DNA of 16,190 nt from Maricaulis sp048268525 (GTDB lineage Bacteria > Pseudomonadota > Alphaproteobacteria > Caulobacterales > Maricaulaceae). How positions within the stretch are numbered: position 1 is the stretch's first letter; each line of letters begins with the position of its first letter. The notes beneath the pieces are model-generated. The model saw only the letters and a program-made list of their open reading frames with translations, ran no database searches and was not told where the DNA came from. The stretch spans positions 1-16,190 of the forward strand of contig NZ_JBLWVH010000039.1 of NCBI RefSeq assembly GCF_048268525.1, in the 5' to 3' direction. Of this stretch, positions 7,342 to 13,943 are shown piece after piece. The position numbers and the translations under genes are program-made.

Positions 7342-7370
7342 CTGTCTCCCGTTTGTTGACGGGAAGACAG
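7342..7370 (-). promoter_or_regulatory. Hairpin masking the amidohydrolase ribosome binding site
   Basis: On the minus-strand transcript, CTGTCT and CCCGT pair with ACGGG and AGACAG across a 6-base loop, giving an 11-bp stem with a single bulged base. The distal arm contains the GGGAG ribosome binding site and ends 2 bases before the ATG (7339). No T-run follows, so it is not a terminator. It suggests control of translation initiation by an unknown factor, or else a DNA dyad bound by a regulator. Confidence 0.5.
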
Positions 7371-7409
7371 GAGCACGGGGTCGGGAACAGGTCGTCCGAC
7401 ATCCGGATT

Positions 7410-7421
7410 CCGGACGTCCGG
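7410..7421. repeat. 12-bp perfect palindrome between araC and amidohydrolase genes
   Basis: CCGGACGTCCGG is its own reverse complement and sits within a run of CCGGA/TCCGG repeats (about 7403-7423) directly after the araC stop. It could be a regulator site or part of a transcript hairpin; no T-run follows on the minus strand. Confidence 0.35.
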
Positions 7422-7427
7422 GATTTG

Positions 7428-8540
7428 TCAGCGGGCGTCGTGCCCGGTTTCCGCACCCGTCGCGTTTGCCGCCAGGGCCTCGAAATAGGCCGAGGGTGTC
7501 TGGCCGGTTTCGCGCTTGAAGACCGAGTTGAAGACCGACTTCGAGCTGAAGCCAGCCGTGTAGGCCAGATCGATCAGCCGCCGCTTTTCCGGCCCTGCGA
7601 CATCGTCCTTCATCATCGCGCACACATCCTCGATGCGCAGCGCGTTGATGTAGTCATTGAAGTTGCGACCGGTCTCCGACTTGATCGCCACCGACACCGC
7701 CCGCTCGGCCAAACGGGCTGCCGTGGCGACCTCCTGCCGGGTCAATCGGGGTTCCGTGTAGAGTGCCTCGCCTCGCACGACCGCGTCGATCCGCTGGTAT
7801 GTGGACGCATGGTCAGCGTCAGTCGTTGAGCCCGCCCCTGCGTCGACAGGATTCATCGGCCTGCCACGCCACGAAACGAGCGCCCCGTCGTCGAGCCCCG
7901 TAAACAAGCGACCATGCCGGACGGCGAGGACGATCAGGACGCAGACGAATACAAGGGAGATCGCAATCTGAAAGACATAGGCCGATTGGGTCCCCAGCCA
8001 GGGCCAGTAGGGATGCAGCCAGTGCGCATCCATGCGAGCTATGTCGAATATGCCGTCCACAACGTAGAACGCGATCAGCCCCATCATCCAGTTCAGCTGG
8101 ATGGTCTGGGCGTCGGAGCGTGTTTCGCGGGTGGCTTGGTGGAAGCGATGGATCATCACGATAGTGGCCGCCGAATAGGCGAACAGGCTGAGCCGCGCGG
8201 CATGCTCGACCAGGCCCACCCACGGTGTCAAAAACAGGGCGACAAGGAAGGGCAGCCCATGCGGCAAGTCGTGCCTGCGCAGACCCGGCCCGGACAGCAT
8301 CACGCCGCGGGCAACCAGATAGACCAGCGGCGGATAGGCGAGACGGAAGGCCGGCGTTACGAGCCAGATGTCGCGAAATCCGGCGACCTCCTCCAGAAAA
8401 TTGAAGGCCATCCAGAGCACGGACATCGCCATCAGGGCGGACGCCGCCCGCAGCCGCGGCTGCGACACCGTCAGGGCGACCCCGAGGCCGGCGACCGCGA
8501 TCAGGGCAAATTGCAGGAGATTGACAGCCGACAGGATCAT
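7428..8540 (-). CDS. Membrane-embedded AraC-family transcriptional regulator (seven-helix N-terminus)
   Basis: The 370-residue protein joins a membrane sensor-like half to an AraC-type DNA-binding half. Hydrophobic helices are seen at about 5-25, 34-52, 58-80, 95-112, 117-131, 150-167 and 186-208, i.e. about seven membrane passes. After a polar linker (210-250) comes the AraC HTH domain (about 255-356), with the second helix-turn-helix and family signature recognisable in DLAYTAGFSSKSVFNSVFKR (324-343) and ETGQTPSAYFEAL (344-356). Such proteins are thought to sense extracellular or membrane signals and regulate nearby genes; the ligand is unknown. The ATG at 8540 has only a weak purine-rich stretch upstream. 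A faint promoter (TTGCCA, 16 bases, TAGTCT) lies in the 65-base gap before it. The gene is followed by the amidohydrolase on the same strand, its most likely target or partner. Confidence 0.9.
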   Translation of the reverse strand: MILSAVNLLQFALIAVAGLGVALTVSQPRLRAASALMAMSVLWMAFNFLEEVAGFRDIWLVTPAFRLAYPPLVYLVARGVMLSGPGLRRHDLPHGLPFLVALFLTPWVGLVEHAARLSLFAYSAATIVMIHRFHQATRETRSDAQTIQLNWMMGLIAFYVVDGIFDIARMDAHWLHPYWPWLGTQSAYVFQIAISLVFVCVLIVLAVRHGRLFTGLDDGALVSWRGRPMNPVDAGAGSTTDADHASTYQRIDAVVRGEALYTEPRLTRQEVATAARLAERAVSVAIKSETGRNFNDYINALRIEDVCAMMKDDVAGPEKRRLIDLAYTAGFSSKSVFNSVFKRETGQTPSAYFEALAANATGAETGHDAR

Positions 8541-8605
8541 CGCGCCAGACTAGCCCCGTCGTTGACGCTGGCAATCCATGGCAGCGCCAGGGCCCGGTGG
8601 CACGA

Positions 8606-8905
8606 TCACGCTTTCCACCCCCGGAAGGCGCGGTACTCGCGAATTCCGGCGAGTGCACGATGGGCCGCCGTCTCGTCGCGACTGCCGAAGGCATCGACGA
8701 TCAGGCGGTAGAGGTGTTCGGGTGCTTCCCGCAGATGGTCCGATCCCATGAGGCCGGGATCGGGGACGACGCCACTCTCGACCGAACCGATCAGGGCCTG
8801 CTCGATCCGCCACAACTCGCCGCGCAAACCGCCGTCGCGCGACCTGTGCCCGAGGAACAGGACCGCGAGAACAACGATCAGGGCGAGTGGAACCAGAAGA
8901 GCCAT
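8606..8905 (-). CDS. Small membrane-anchored protein of unknown function, downstream of phytase
   Basis: I do not recognise this protein. Its 99 residues comprise one N-terminal hydrophobic helix (about 2-18) followed by a charged, mostly helical domain of about 80 residues that begins HRSRDGGLRGELWRIEQAL. This layout (one anchor, soluble domain outside or inside the membrane) and its position support a real gene: the start ATG is 9 bases after the phytase stop on the same strand, so the two are very likely cotranscribed. A 111-codon frame on the opposite strand covers the same bases but is rich in Arg/Gln/Gly, has no hydrophobic start and conflicts with the operon layout, so I prefer this one. 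The ribosome binding site is weak (GTTGGG). Confidence 0.65.
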   Translation of the reverse strand: MALLVPLALIVVLAVLFLGHRSRDGGLRGELWRIEQALIGSVESGVVPDPGLMGSDHLREAPEHLYRLIVDAFGSRDETAAHRALAGIREYRAFRGWKA

Positions 8906-8914
8906 GGCCCAACT

Positions 8915-9952
8915 TTATTCGCTCGGCGTTGATGCCTCAATCGCCGCAATCACCGACCGCAGGTCGACGAATTTGAAATTCTGGCCACCCGTGTCGTTTT
9001 CATCGTCCTGGACGACCAGCACCCCGGCCGGGAAATCCGGGCCGAGATTGGCCGCCGAGATGTCCAGACCGTCAGTGTGAGTGGCGCCGTCAATGGCGGC
9101 ATCGACAATCTGCAGCCGGGTCACGAAGTCACGCGTTTCCAGGTCATAGACGGCATAGGTGTTGTCGCCCTGGCTCGACACGACCAGCCAGCCACCGCGC
9201 TCGCCCTGCGGCAGAAGGGCGGCGCCTTCGGCATCCGCGGCGATTTCCCGCCCATCGGTGACGGCGATGGGTTGCGGCTCGGTCGGGTCGGTCGGCTCGG
9301 CCCCCATGGTCCAGACGCCGACATTCTCCTCATTCATGTAGAGCTGGCCGGTCCGGTCATCGGCGACGCAGCCCTCGGCAATCGTCCCCAGCGTGACGCG
9401 GCGCACTTCCTGCGTCGTCACGACCGTCCCGTCCCAGCCCAGCGCGTACTGGACAAAGGTCCCCGGCTCCTTGTCGGACAGGAAGGCATAGAGCGACTGG
9501 TCGACCGGCGAGCGATAGAGACAGAAGCCATACGGCTCGGTCACGTCCGCAACAGTGACAGCGCCCGCATAGCTGACGGCCCGGCTGGCGGGATCGATAA
9601 AGAAGAAGGCGATGCCACCATTGGACCGGTCCGACGCGGCAGCCAGATCGACGACGTGGTCACCGAGGTCAAATCCGTAGCGGACATCGACATTGTTGAG
9701 GCGGCCTTCGGGCAGAAAGGCATGCTCGGCGCCGGACATGGTGTAGACATAGACGCCATTATCCTTGTCGGTCCCGAAGATGAGACTGTCGGCCGGGTCT
9801 TCCGCGACCCAGACCGCCGGATCATCTGCGGCGTCGCCCGTGCCGGCCACGCTGGCGGTTTCCACGACGGCCTCGATCGCAACCGGCGGCAGGCCCTGGC
9901 TGCACGCGGCGACCACACTGGCCGTCGCAAGAAGTCCCAACACATGTCTCAT
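8915..9952 (-). CDS. Beta-propeller phytase (3-phytase), lipoprotein
   Basis: Beta-propeller phytases are calcium-dependent enzymes that remove phosphate from myo-inositol hexakisphosphate. The 345-residue protein has a lipoprotein signal (VAAC, lipidated Cys17), so it is probably attached to the outer membrane. Family blocks follow in order: GDAADDPAVWV (39-49), GTDKDNGVYVY (60-70), GRLNNVDVRYGF (83-94), ASDRSNGGIAFFF (106-118), EPYGFCLY (139-146), SDKEPG (159-164), TIAEGCVADDRTGQLYMNEE (190-209), DAEGAALLP (240-248) and VVQDDENDTGGQNFKFVDL (313-331). Residues expected from characterised family members to bind calcium and phosphate (Lys63, Arg109, Lys161, Glu193, Glu242) appear conserved. 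The ATG at 9952 is chosen because GGGAG lies 7 bases upstream; a GTG three bases earlier is an alternative. It is divergent from a TonB-dependent receptor, a pairing known for these phytases in proteobacteria. Confidence 0.93.
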   Translation of the reverse strand: MRHVLGLLATASVVAACSQGLPPVAIEAVVETASVAGTGDAADDPAVWVAEDPADSLIFGTDKDNGVYVYTMSGAEHAFLPEGRLNNVDVRYGFDLGDHVVDLAAASDRSNGGIAFFFIDPASRAVSYAGAVTVADVTEPYGFCLYRSPVDQSLYAFLSDKEPGTFVQYALGWDGTVVTTQEVRRVTLGTIAEGCVADDRTGQLYMNEENVGVWTMGAEPTDPTEPQPIAVTDGREIAADAEGAALLPQGERGGWLVVSSQGDNTYAVYDLETRDFVTRLQIVDAAIDGATHTDGLDISAANLGPDFPAGVLVVQDDENDTGGQNFKFVDLRSVIAAIEASTPSE

Positions 9953-10016
9953 CACATATCTCCCTGCTCACGGCGCGCGGATAGCATGGAGGCGCGACTG
10001 CGCTAAGCCGATTTCG

Positions 10017-10034
10017 GCGACAATTCCGTGACGA
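10017..10034 (-). promoter_or_regulatory. Weak Pho-box-like direct repeat upstream of phytase
   Basis: Read on the minus strand, TCGTCAC and TTGTCGC are arranged as a direct repeat with the 11-base period of PhoB sites (consensus CTGTCAT, 4 bases, CTGTCAT). Only 8 of 14 consensus positions match, so this is a weak candidate. The phytase context makes phosphate control plausible. Confidence 0.2.
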
Positions 10035-10060
10035 ATCCTTCGGTGATTCCGGTTGTCACG
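10027..10060. promoter_or_regulatory. Interrupted inverted repeat in the phytase/receptor divergent region
   Basis: CGTGACGAATC (10027-10037) pairs with GATTC (10045-10049) and, after a 5-base bulge, GTCACG (10055-10060). The dyad lies about 75 bases from the phytase start and 130 bases from the receptor start, in the middle of the shared control region, and could be a regulator site for both. Confidence 0.35.
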
Positions 10061-10075
10061 AAATGCCCAAGAAAA

Positions 10076-10113
10076 CGACACGGAGGTGAGATGCAATCGT
10101 CATCAACGTGTCG
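10076..10113 (+). promoter_or_regulatory. Leader hairpin enclosing a GGAGG-ATG element, receptor 5' region
   Basis: CGACACG (10076-10082) pairs with CGTGTCG (10107-10113), and inside it GATG (10090-10093) can pair with CATC (10101-10104). The loop holds GGAGGTGAG directly before an ATG at 10091. If transcribed, this would fold in the receptor leader and mask a ribosome-binding element. Confidence 0.35.
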
Positions 10114-10141
10114 CCACTGGCCGCGCATAGAGACCCCAACT

Positions 10142-10157
10142 TTGCCCGCCCGGGCAA
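10142..10157. promoter_or_regulatory. 16-bp perfect inverted repeat 34 bases before the receptor start
   Basis: TTGCCCG (10142-10148) and CGGGCAA (10151-10157) are perfect reverse complements with a 2-base spacer. No T-run follows, so it is not a terminator. It is either an operator-type DNA dyad or a leader element upstream of the ribosome binding site GAGGGGGA (10178-10185). Confidence 0.4.
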
Positions 10158-10190
10158 GGCACCAGTCATGTCCATGTGAGGGGGACTCCC

Positions 10191-12998
10191 ATGAAAAAGA
10201 CCATCGCCATGCTTGGCACGGCCTCCGTTCTCGCGCTCGCCGCCGCCACCGCAGCCCATGCCGGCACCATTGCCGGACGCGTCACCGACGCCTCTGAAAC
10301 CATCGGCCTTGAAGGCGCCACGGTGCGCATCGTCGAGACCGGCCAGACCGCCACGGTCGGTGCTGACGGTACATTCCGTGTCACCGGCCTCGCGGCGGGC
10401 GACTACACGCTGCGCGTCAGCTATATCGGTGCGGACGTTCGCGAAGTCAGCGTCAATCTCGCCACGGTGAGCGACACCGTCTCGCCGACCATCACGCTCG
10501 GCGACGATGTCGACTATGTCGAGAACATCCTCGTCATGGGCCAGCGCGGCGCCCTCAATTCCGCCCTTTCGCGCCAGCGCGCGAATGATGGCAATGTCGC
10601 CGTCCTGTCTTCGGACGCCATCGGCCAGTTCCCGGACGAGAATGTTGCCGAGGCCGCCCGCCGCGCTGTCGGCGTGAACGTGCTCAACGACCAGGGTGAA
10701 GGCCGCTTCGTCTCGATCCGCGGTCTCGATCCGAACCTCGTCTCCACCTCGATCAATGGCGTCCGCCTGGTGTCGCCGGAAGCCGAAGACCGCCAGGTCG
10801 GCCTCGACGTCATCGACGCCGACGTGCTCTCCAGCGTGGTGATCAACAAGTCGCTCCTGCCGAACATGGATGGCGACAGTGTTGGCGGTAATGTCGAGAT
10901 CGAAACCATGTCCGGCCTGGATGTCGACGGCATGTATCTGCGCGCCCGCGTCGCCGGCCTCTACTCCGACCTGGAGCAGGAATTCGGCCATCGCGGCTCG
11001 ATCAACTGGGCCAACAACTTCATGGACGGCCGCCTCGGTGTTGCCGGTTCGCTGTCCTTCCAGCAGCGCGTCTTCGGCTCCGACAGCTTCGAAGTCGATG
11101 GTGGCTGGGATGTCGATGAAAGCGTTGCCTTCCCGAATGAAGTCGAGATGCGCAACTACCAGGTGACCCGCGAACGCACGACCGCGGCCCTTAACTTCGA
11201 CTACCGCGTCAACAATGATCTGAGCCTCTACGCCCGCACGACCTGGTCGGACTTCTCGGACCAGGAGACCCGCAACCGGGTCGAGATCAAGTTCGAGGAC
11301 GCCGAATATGACGACGTCAATTCGAGCGGCAATCTGGCTGTGTTCACAGCCGACGAGATGGAAATCGACCGCGATGTGAAAGACCGTCTGGAAACCCAGA
11401 CAATCTTCGCCTCCGATTTCGGTGGTGAGTGGCTGAACGGCAATACATCGATCGACTGGTCGCTGTCCTACGTCTACGCCGAGGAAGCCGAACCGAACCG
11501 TCTCGACACCGATTTCAGCTATGAATTCGAGAATGGCGAGCTCTTCACGGTCGACTCCACCAACCCGCTCCGCCCGGAGCTCGGCTTTGGTGGCGGCATC
11601 ACGACGGACCGTGTGTTCGACGCCACCAACTACGAGAACGCCGGCTACGAGCTGACCAACGGCCTGTCGCAGGACCGCGAATACGCCGCTGCCATCAATG
11701 TCCGCCACGACATGGATTTCGGCACCATGCCGGGCTACGTCCAATACGGTGTCCGGGCCCGTACCCGCGACAAGAAATTCGCCCTGGATTTCGACGTTTA
11801 TGATGATGACAGCCTGCTGCTGTCAGACGTGGTCCGCTCGGTCGAGTACGGCCAGGGCCCGATCGGCCCGGTTGCCGATCCTTCGCAGGTTCGCGATTAC
11901 TTCTTCTCCAACCTCGGCACGCTCGACTATGTCGGCATCGACAGTGATATCGACAGCTTCGGCGCCTCCTACCGCGTCGAGGAAGATGTCATGGCCGGCT
12001 ATCTGATGGGTTCGGTCGAGAACGGCCCGCTGCGCCTGGTCGGTGGTGTCCGTGTCGAACAGACCGACATGGCGGCTCGCGGCTATGAAACCTTCCTCGC
12101 CGAGGAAGATGCCACGGTGAACGGTGTCGTCCTGACCGAGGACACGGTGTTTGTGACCCCGACAACGGCCTCCGACGACTATACGGACGTGCTGCCCTCC
12201 ATCCTGGCTCGCTACGAGCTGACCGAAAACGTGATCGTTCGCGGTGCCTATTTCGCCTCGATCCAGCGCCCCAATCCGGGTCAGTTCGCTCCCCGTGTCC
12301 TGGTCGAGCAGAATGACGACGACGAAGTCGAAGGCGAGTTCGGCAATCCGGACCTCGAGCGCCTGGAAGCCGACAATTTCGATGTCTCCATCGAATGGTA
12401 TCCGAACAATGACGCCGTCGTTTACCTCGGCTATTTCCGCAAGGATCTCGACAATGTCATCGCCGGTGTCGGTTATGAGGACATCACGCTGAACGGCCGC
12501 TTCTTCGACGAGGCCGCGTCCTACATCAACCTGCCGGAAGCCGAAGTCTCAGGCATCGAGTTCAACTACCAGCAGGCGCTCGACTTCCTGCCGGTCGAAG
12601 GCTTCATCGCCGGCTTCAACTACACCGCGACCGACAGTGAGGCGACGCTCGCCGATGGCCGCGTCGTGCCGCTGCCGCGTCAATCCGACAGCGTCTGGAA
12701 CGCCGTACTCGGCTATGACCGCGCCGGTTGGGACCTGCGCGCCGTGGTGTCGAGCCGCTCGGAATACCTGGACGAGATCCGCGGCGGTGCCGACGAGGAT
12801 CGCTGGGTTCTCGAGCACACCCAGCTCGACCTCTCGGCCAAGTATTCCTTCAACGACACGTTCCAGATCTTCGGCGACCTGAAGAACGTCACGGACGAAC
12901 CCTACCGCGCGGTCACCCGCCCGGACGGCATCGACCGTGTCGAGCAGTTCGAAGAATATGGCTGGTCGGCTGTCTTCGGTGTCCGCGTCACCTACTAA
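10191..12998 (+). CDS. TonB-dependent outer-membrane receptor (Xanthomonas/Caulobacter-type, with carboxypeptidase-like N-terminal domain)
   Basis: This is an outer-membrane beta-barrel transporter driven by TonB-ExbBD that imports a large or chelated substrate. The 935-residue protein has a signal peptide ending AAHA (cleavage near 24), an N-terminal carboxypeptidase-regulatory-like beta domain (about 25-100, starting GTIAGRVTDAS), a TonB-box-like segment VENILVMGQRG (near 110-120), a plug domain (about 125-245, with FPDENVAEAARRAVGVNV, the SIRGLDPN motif and SINGVRL) and a 22-strand barrel ending in the terminal aromatic FGVRVTY. The plug pattern matches the TIGR01782 group. GAGGGGGA lies 6 bases before the ATG at 10191; an in-frame GTG at 10176 overlaps that site and is rejected. 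The extracellular loops are very acidic, which fits metal- or inositol-phosphate-related ligands only loosely. Divergence from the phytase suggests uptake of a phytate-derived compound or its metal complex; substrate unproven. Confidence 0.93.
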   Translation: MKKTIAMLGTASVLALAAATAAHAGTIAGRVTDASETIGLEGATVRIVETGQTATVGADGTFRVTGLAAGDYTLRVSYIGADVREVSVNLATVSDTVSPTITLGDDVDYVENILVMGQRGALNSALSRQRANDGNVAVLSSDAIGQFPDENVAEAARRAVGVNVLNDQGEGRFVSIRGLDPNLVSTSINGVRLVSPEAEDRQVGLDVIDADVLSSVVINKSLLPNMDGDSVGGNVEIETMSGLDVDGMYLRARVAGLYSDLEQEFGHRGSINWANNFMDGRLGVAGSLSFQQRVFGSDSFEVDGGWDVDESVAFPNEVEMRNYQVTRERTTAALNFDYRVNNDLSLYARTTWSDFSDQETRNRVEIKFEDAEYDDVNSSGNLAVFTADEMEIDRDVKDRLETQTIFASDFGGEWLNGNTSIDWSLSYVYAEEAEPNRLDTDFSYEFENGELFTVDSTNPLRPELGFGGGITTDRVFDATNYENAGYELTNGLSQDREYAAAINVRHDMDFGTMPGYVQYGVRARTRDKKFALDFDVYDDDSLLLSDVVRSVEYGQGPIGPVADPSQVRDYFFSNLGTLDYVGIDSDIDSFGASYRVEEDVMAGYLMGSVENGPLRLVGGVRVEQTDMAARGYETFLAEEDATVNGVVLTEDTVFVTPTTASDDYTDVLPSILARYELTENVIVRGAYFASIQRPNPGQFAPRVLVEQNDDDEVEGEFGNPDLERLEADNFDVSIEWYPNNDAVVYLGYFRKDLDNVIAGVGYEDITLNGRFFDEAASYINLPEAEVSGIEFNYQQALDFLPVEGFIAGFNYTATDSEATLADGRVVPLPRQSDSVWNAVLGYDRAGWDLRAVVSSRSEYLDEIRGGADEDRWVLEHTQLDLSAKYSFNDTFQIFGDLKNVTDEPYRAVTRPDGIDRVEQFEEYGWSAVFGVRVTY

Positions 12999-13027
12999 AG
13001 CGCGGCCACACCAATCGACATGAAGAG

Positions 13028-13058
13028 CGCTCCGGGCCGGATGGTCCGGAGCGTTTTT
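13028..13058 (+). terminator. Intrinsic terminator after the TonB-dependent receptor
   Basis: CGCTCCGG (13028-13035) pairs with CCGGAGCG (13046-13053) around a 10-base loop, followed by five Ts (13054-13058). It lies 29 bases after the receptor stop. Confidence 0.85.
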
Positions 13059-13270
13059 CGTGTCGGGGGCGAGTTTATCGCCCGGCCCGAGGCGTGCGCG
13101 GCCGGACCGCAGACAGCGCCCGGGAAACCCGGCTGCGCATCAATGGTCTGCGACACACAAGCATCGTGCATCTGTCATCCGTCCGTCGCATCGCGCTCAT
13201 AGAAGAACGCCAACCCGCTCCTCCCCGAACGGGCTCGCGACTCGATTATCCCTCCGAGATGCAAACTATT
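13059..13270 (+). other. Gene-free stretch upstream of an orphan terminator; possible small RNA
   Basis: Together with its flanks this is a 331-base gap without a credible gene. Short frames have no ribosome binding site or recognisable protein. One good hairpin is seen at 13116-13138 (GCGC and CCGGG pairing with CCCGG and GCGC across AAA, with a 2-base bulge). Because a separate strong terminator (13271-13300) follows with no gene before it, a small RNA transcribed rightward and ending there is possible. No clear promoter is visible, and no tRNA, 4.5S, 6S or tmRNA motif is found. Confidence 0.3.
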
Positions 13271-13300
13271 GGGCCGCCCTGGTCGAGGGCGGCCCTTTTT
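13271..13300 (+). terminator. Strong intrinsic terminator with no gene before it
   Basis: GGGCCGCCCT (13271-13280) pairs perfectly with AGGGCGGCCC (13286-13295), a 10-bp stem with a 5-base loop, followed by five Ts (13296-13300). The receptor already has its own terminator 213 bases earlier. On the minus strand no T-run follows the stem, so it does not serve the convergent tlpA-like gene well. Confidence 0.88.
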
Positions 13301-13329
13301 GTATCGGCTAGTCTGCGAGGCTGTCGGCG

Positions 13330-13917
13330 TCAGATATTGCGGCGGATCGCGGCGCGGATCAGCGCTTGGGCATCCTCACTATTCCATTCCGCCGGAGCCG
13401 GCACGCGACCGATTTCGCGACCCAGCCCGTCATAAAGAATGGACATCGGCAGGCCGATCGCCCGCACGCGATTGGGACTGGAAAAGGTCTCGTCATGGAT
13501 GAGCGGCAGATTGCCGAGCTCCATCCGGGCAAGAAACTCGCGGGCATCCTCGATCGAGCGGTCCAGCGTCACCGTGACGACCTGGAACTCATCGCCACCC
13601 AATTCCGCCTGGAGCTCGGACAGGGCCGGCATTTCCTCCACACAAGGCCCGCACCAGGTCGCCCAGTAATTCACAAGGATCACCTGGCCGCGATAGTCAG
13701 ACAGCCGGACTTCACCACCGTCGCCGTCGCGATAGACCAGATCGGGTTGCGCCGGCGCATCGTCGATCGAGACGAAAGCCCGCATTTCACCATGCGCATA
13801 GCTGTCCAATGGGCCGGTTTCGCCCTTGCTCGCACCGGAAACCATCACGTATAGGAACCAGCCTATGGCGAGTACGGTCATGCCCAGTATACCAAGGCCG
13901 ATCGGCGACATTTTCAT
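13330..13917 (-). CDS. TlpA-like membrane-anchored thiol:disulfide thioredoxin
   Basis: TlpA/ResA-like proteins act in the periplasm as thioredoxin-fold reductants, often for cytochrome c or cytochrome oxidase assembly. The 195-residue protein has one N-terminal membrane anchor (about 6-27), a linker, and a thioredoxin domain (about 55-193) with the active site WATWCGPC (85-92, Cys89 and Cys92) after LVNY, and the peptide-binding cis-proline at Pro157 (GLPMS, where Thr usually follows the proline). The ATG at 13917 is chosen because GGAGG lies 8 bases before it; the in-frame GTG at 13932 overlaps that site. A neighbouring argH in divergent orientation is common in alphaproteobacteria. Only 26 bases separate the two start codons, so its promoter must lie within the argH 5' coding region. 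Confidence 0.9.
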   Translation of the reverse strand: MKMSPIGLGILGMTVLAIGWFLYVMVSGASKGETGPLDSYAHGEMRAFVSIDDAPAQPDLVYRDGDGGEVRLSDYRGQVILVNYWATWCGPCVEEMPALSELQAELGGDEFQVVTVTLDRSIEDAREFLARMELGNLPLIHDETFSSPNRVRAIGLPMSILYDGLGREIGRVPAPAEWNSEDAQALIRAAIRRNI

Positions 13918-13943
13918 CTCATTCTCCTCCACGGGACACCGAC

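Noticed and set aside
8597..8932. 111-codon plus-strand frame opposite the small membrane protein
   Set aside because: No hydrophobic or family feature, overlaps the phytase end, and conflicts with the tight phytase-operon spacing on the minus strand.
10112..10120. GCCACTG resembling a conserved box of the cobalamin riboswitch, upstream of a TonB-dependent receptor
   Set aside because: The GGGAAG element and the B12 box (GACCTGCC type) are both absent, and the neighbouring gene is a phytase, not a corrinoid gene.
10056..11744. 562-codon open frame on the minus strand within the receptor gene
   Set aside because: Long antisense frames are common in GC-rich genes; composition rich in Val/Asp/Gly/His repeats, no ribosome binding site or family feature, and the plus strand encodes a clear receptor.
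13060..13270. Search for a tRNA or housekeeping RNA before the orphan terminator
   Set aside because: No T-loop (GGTTCRA) or acceptor-stem pairing, and no 4.5S, 6S or tmRNA signature was found.
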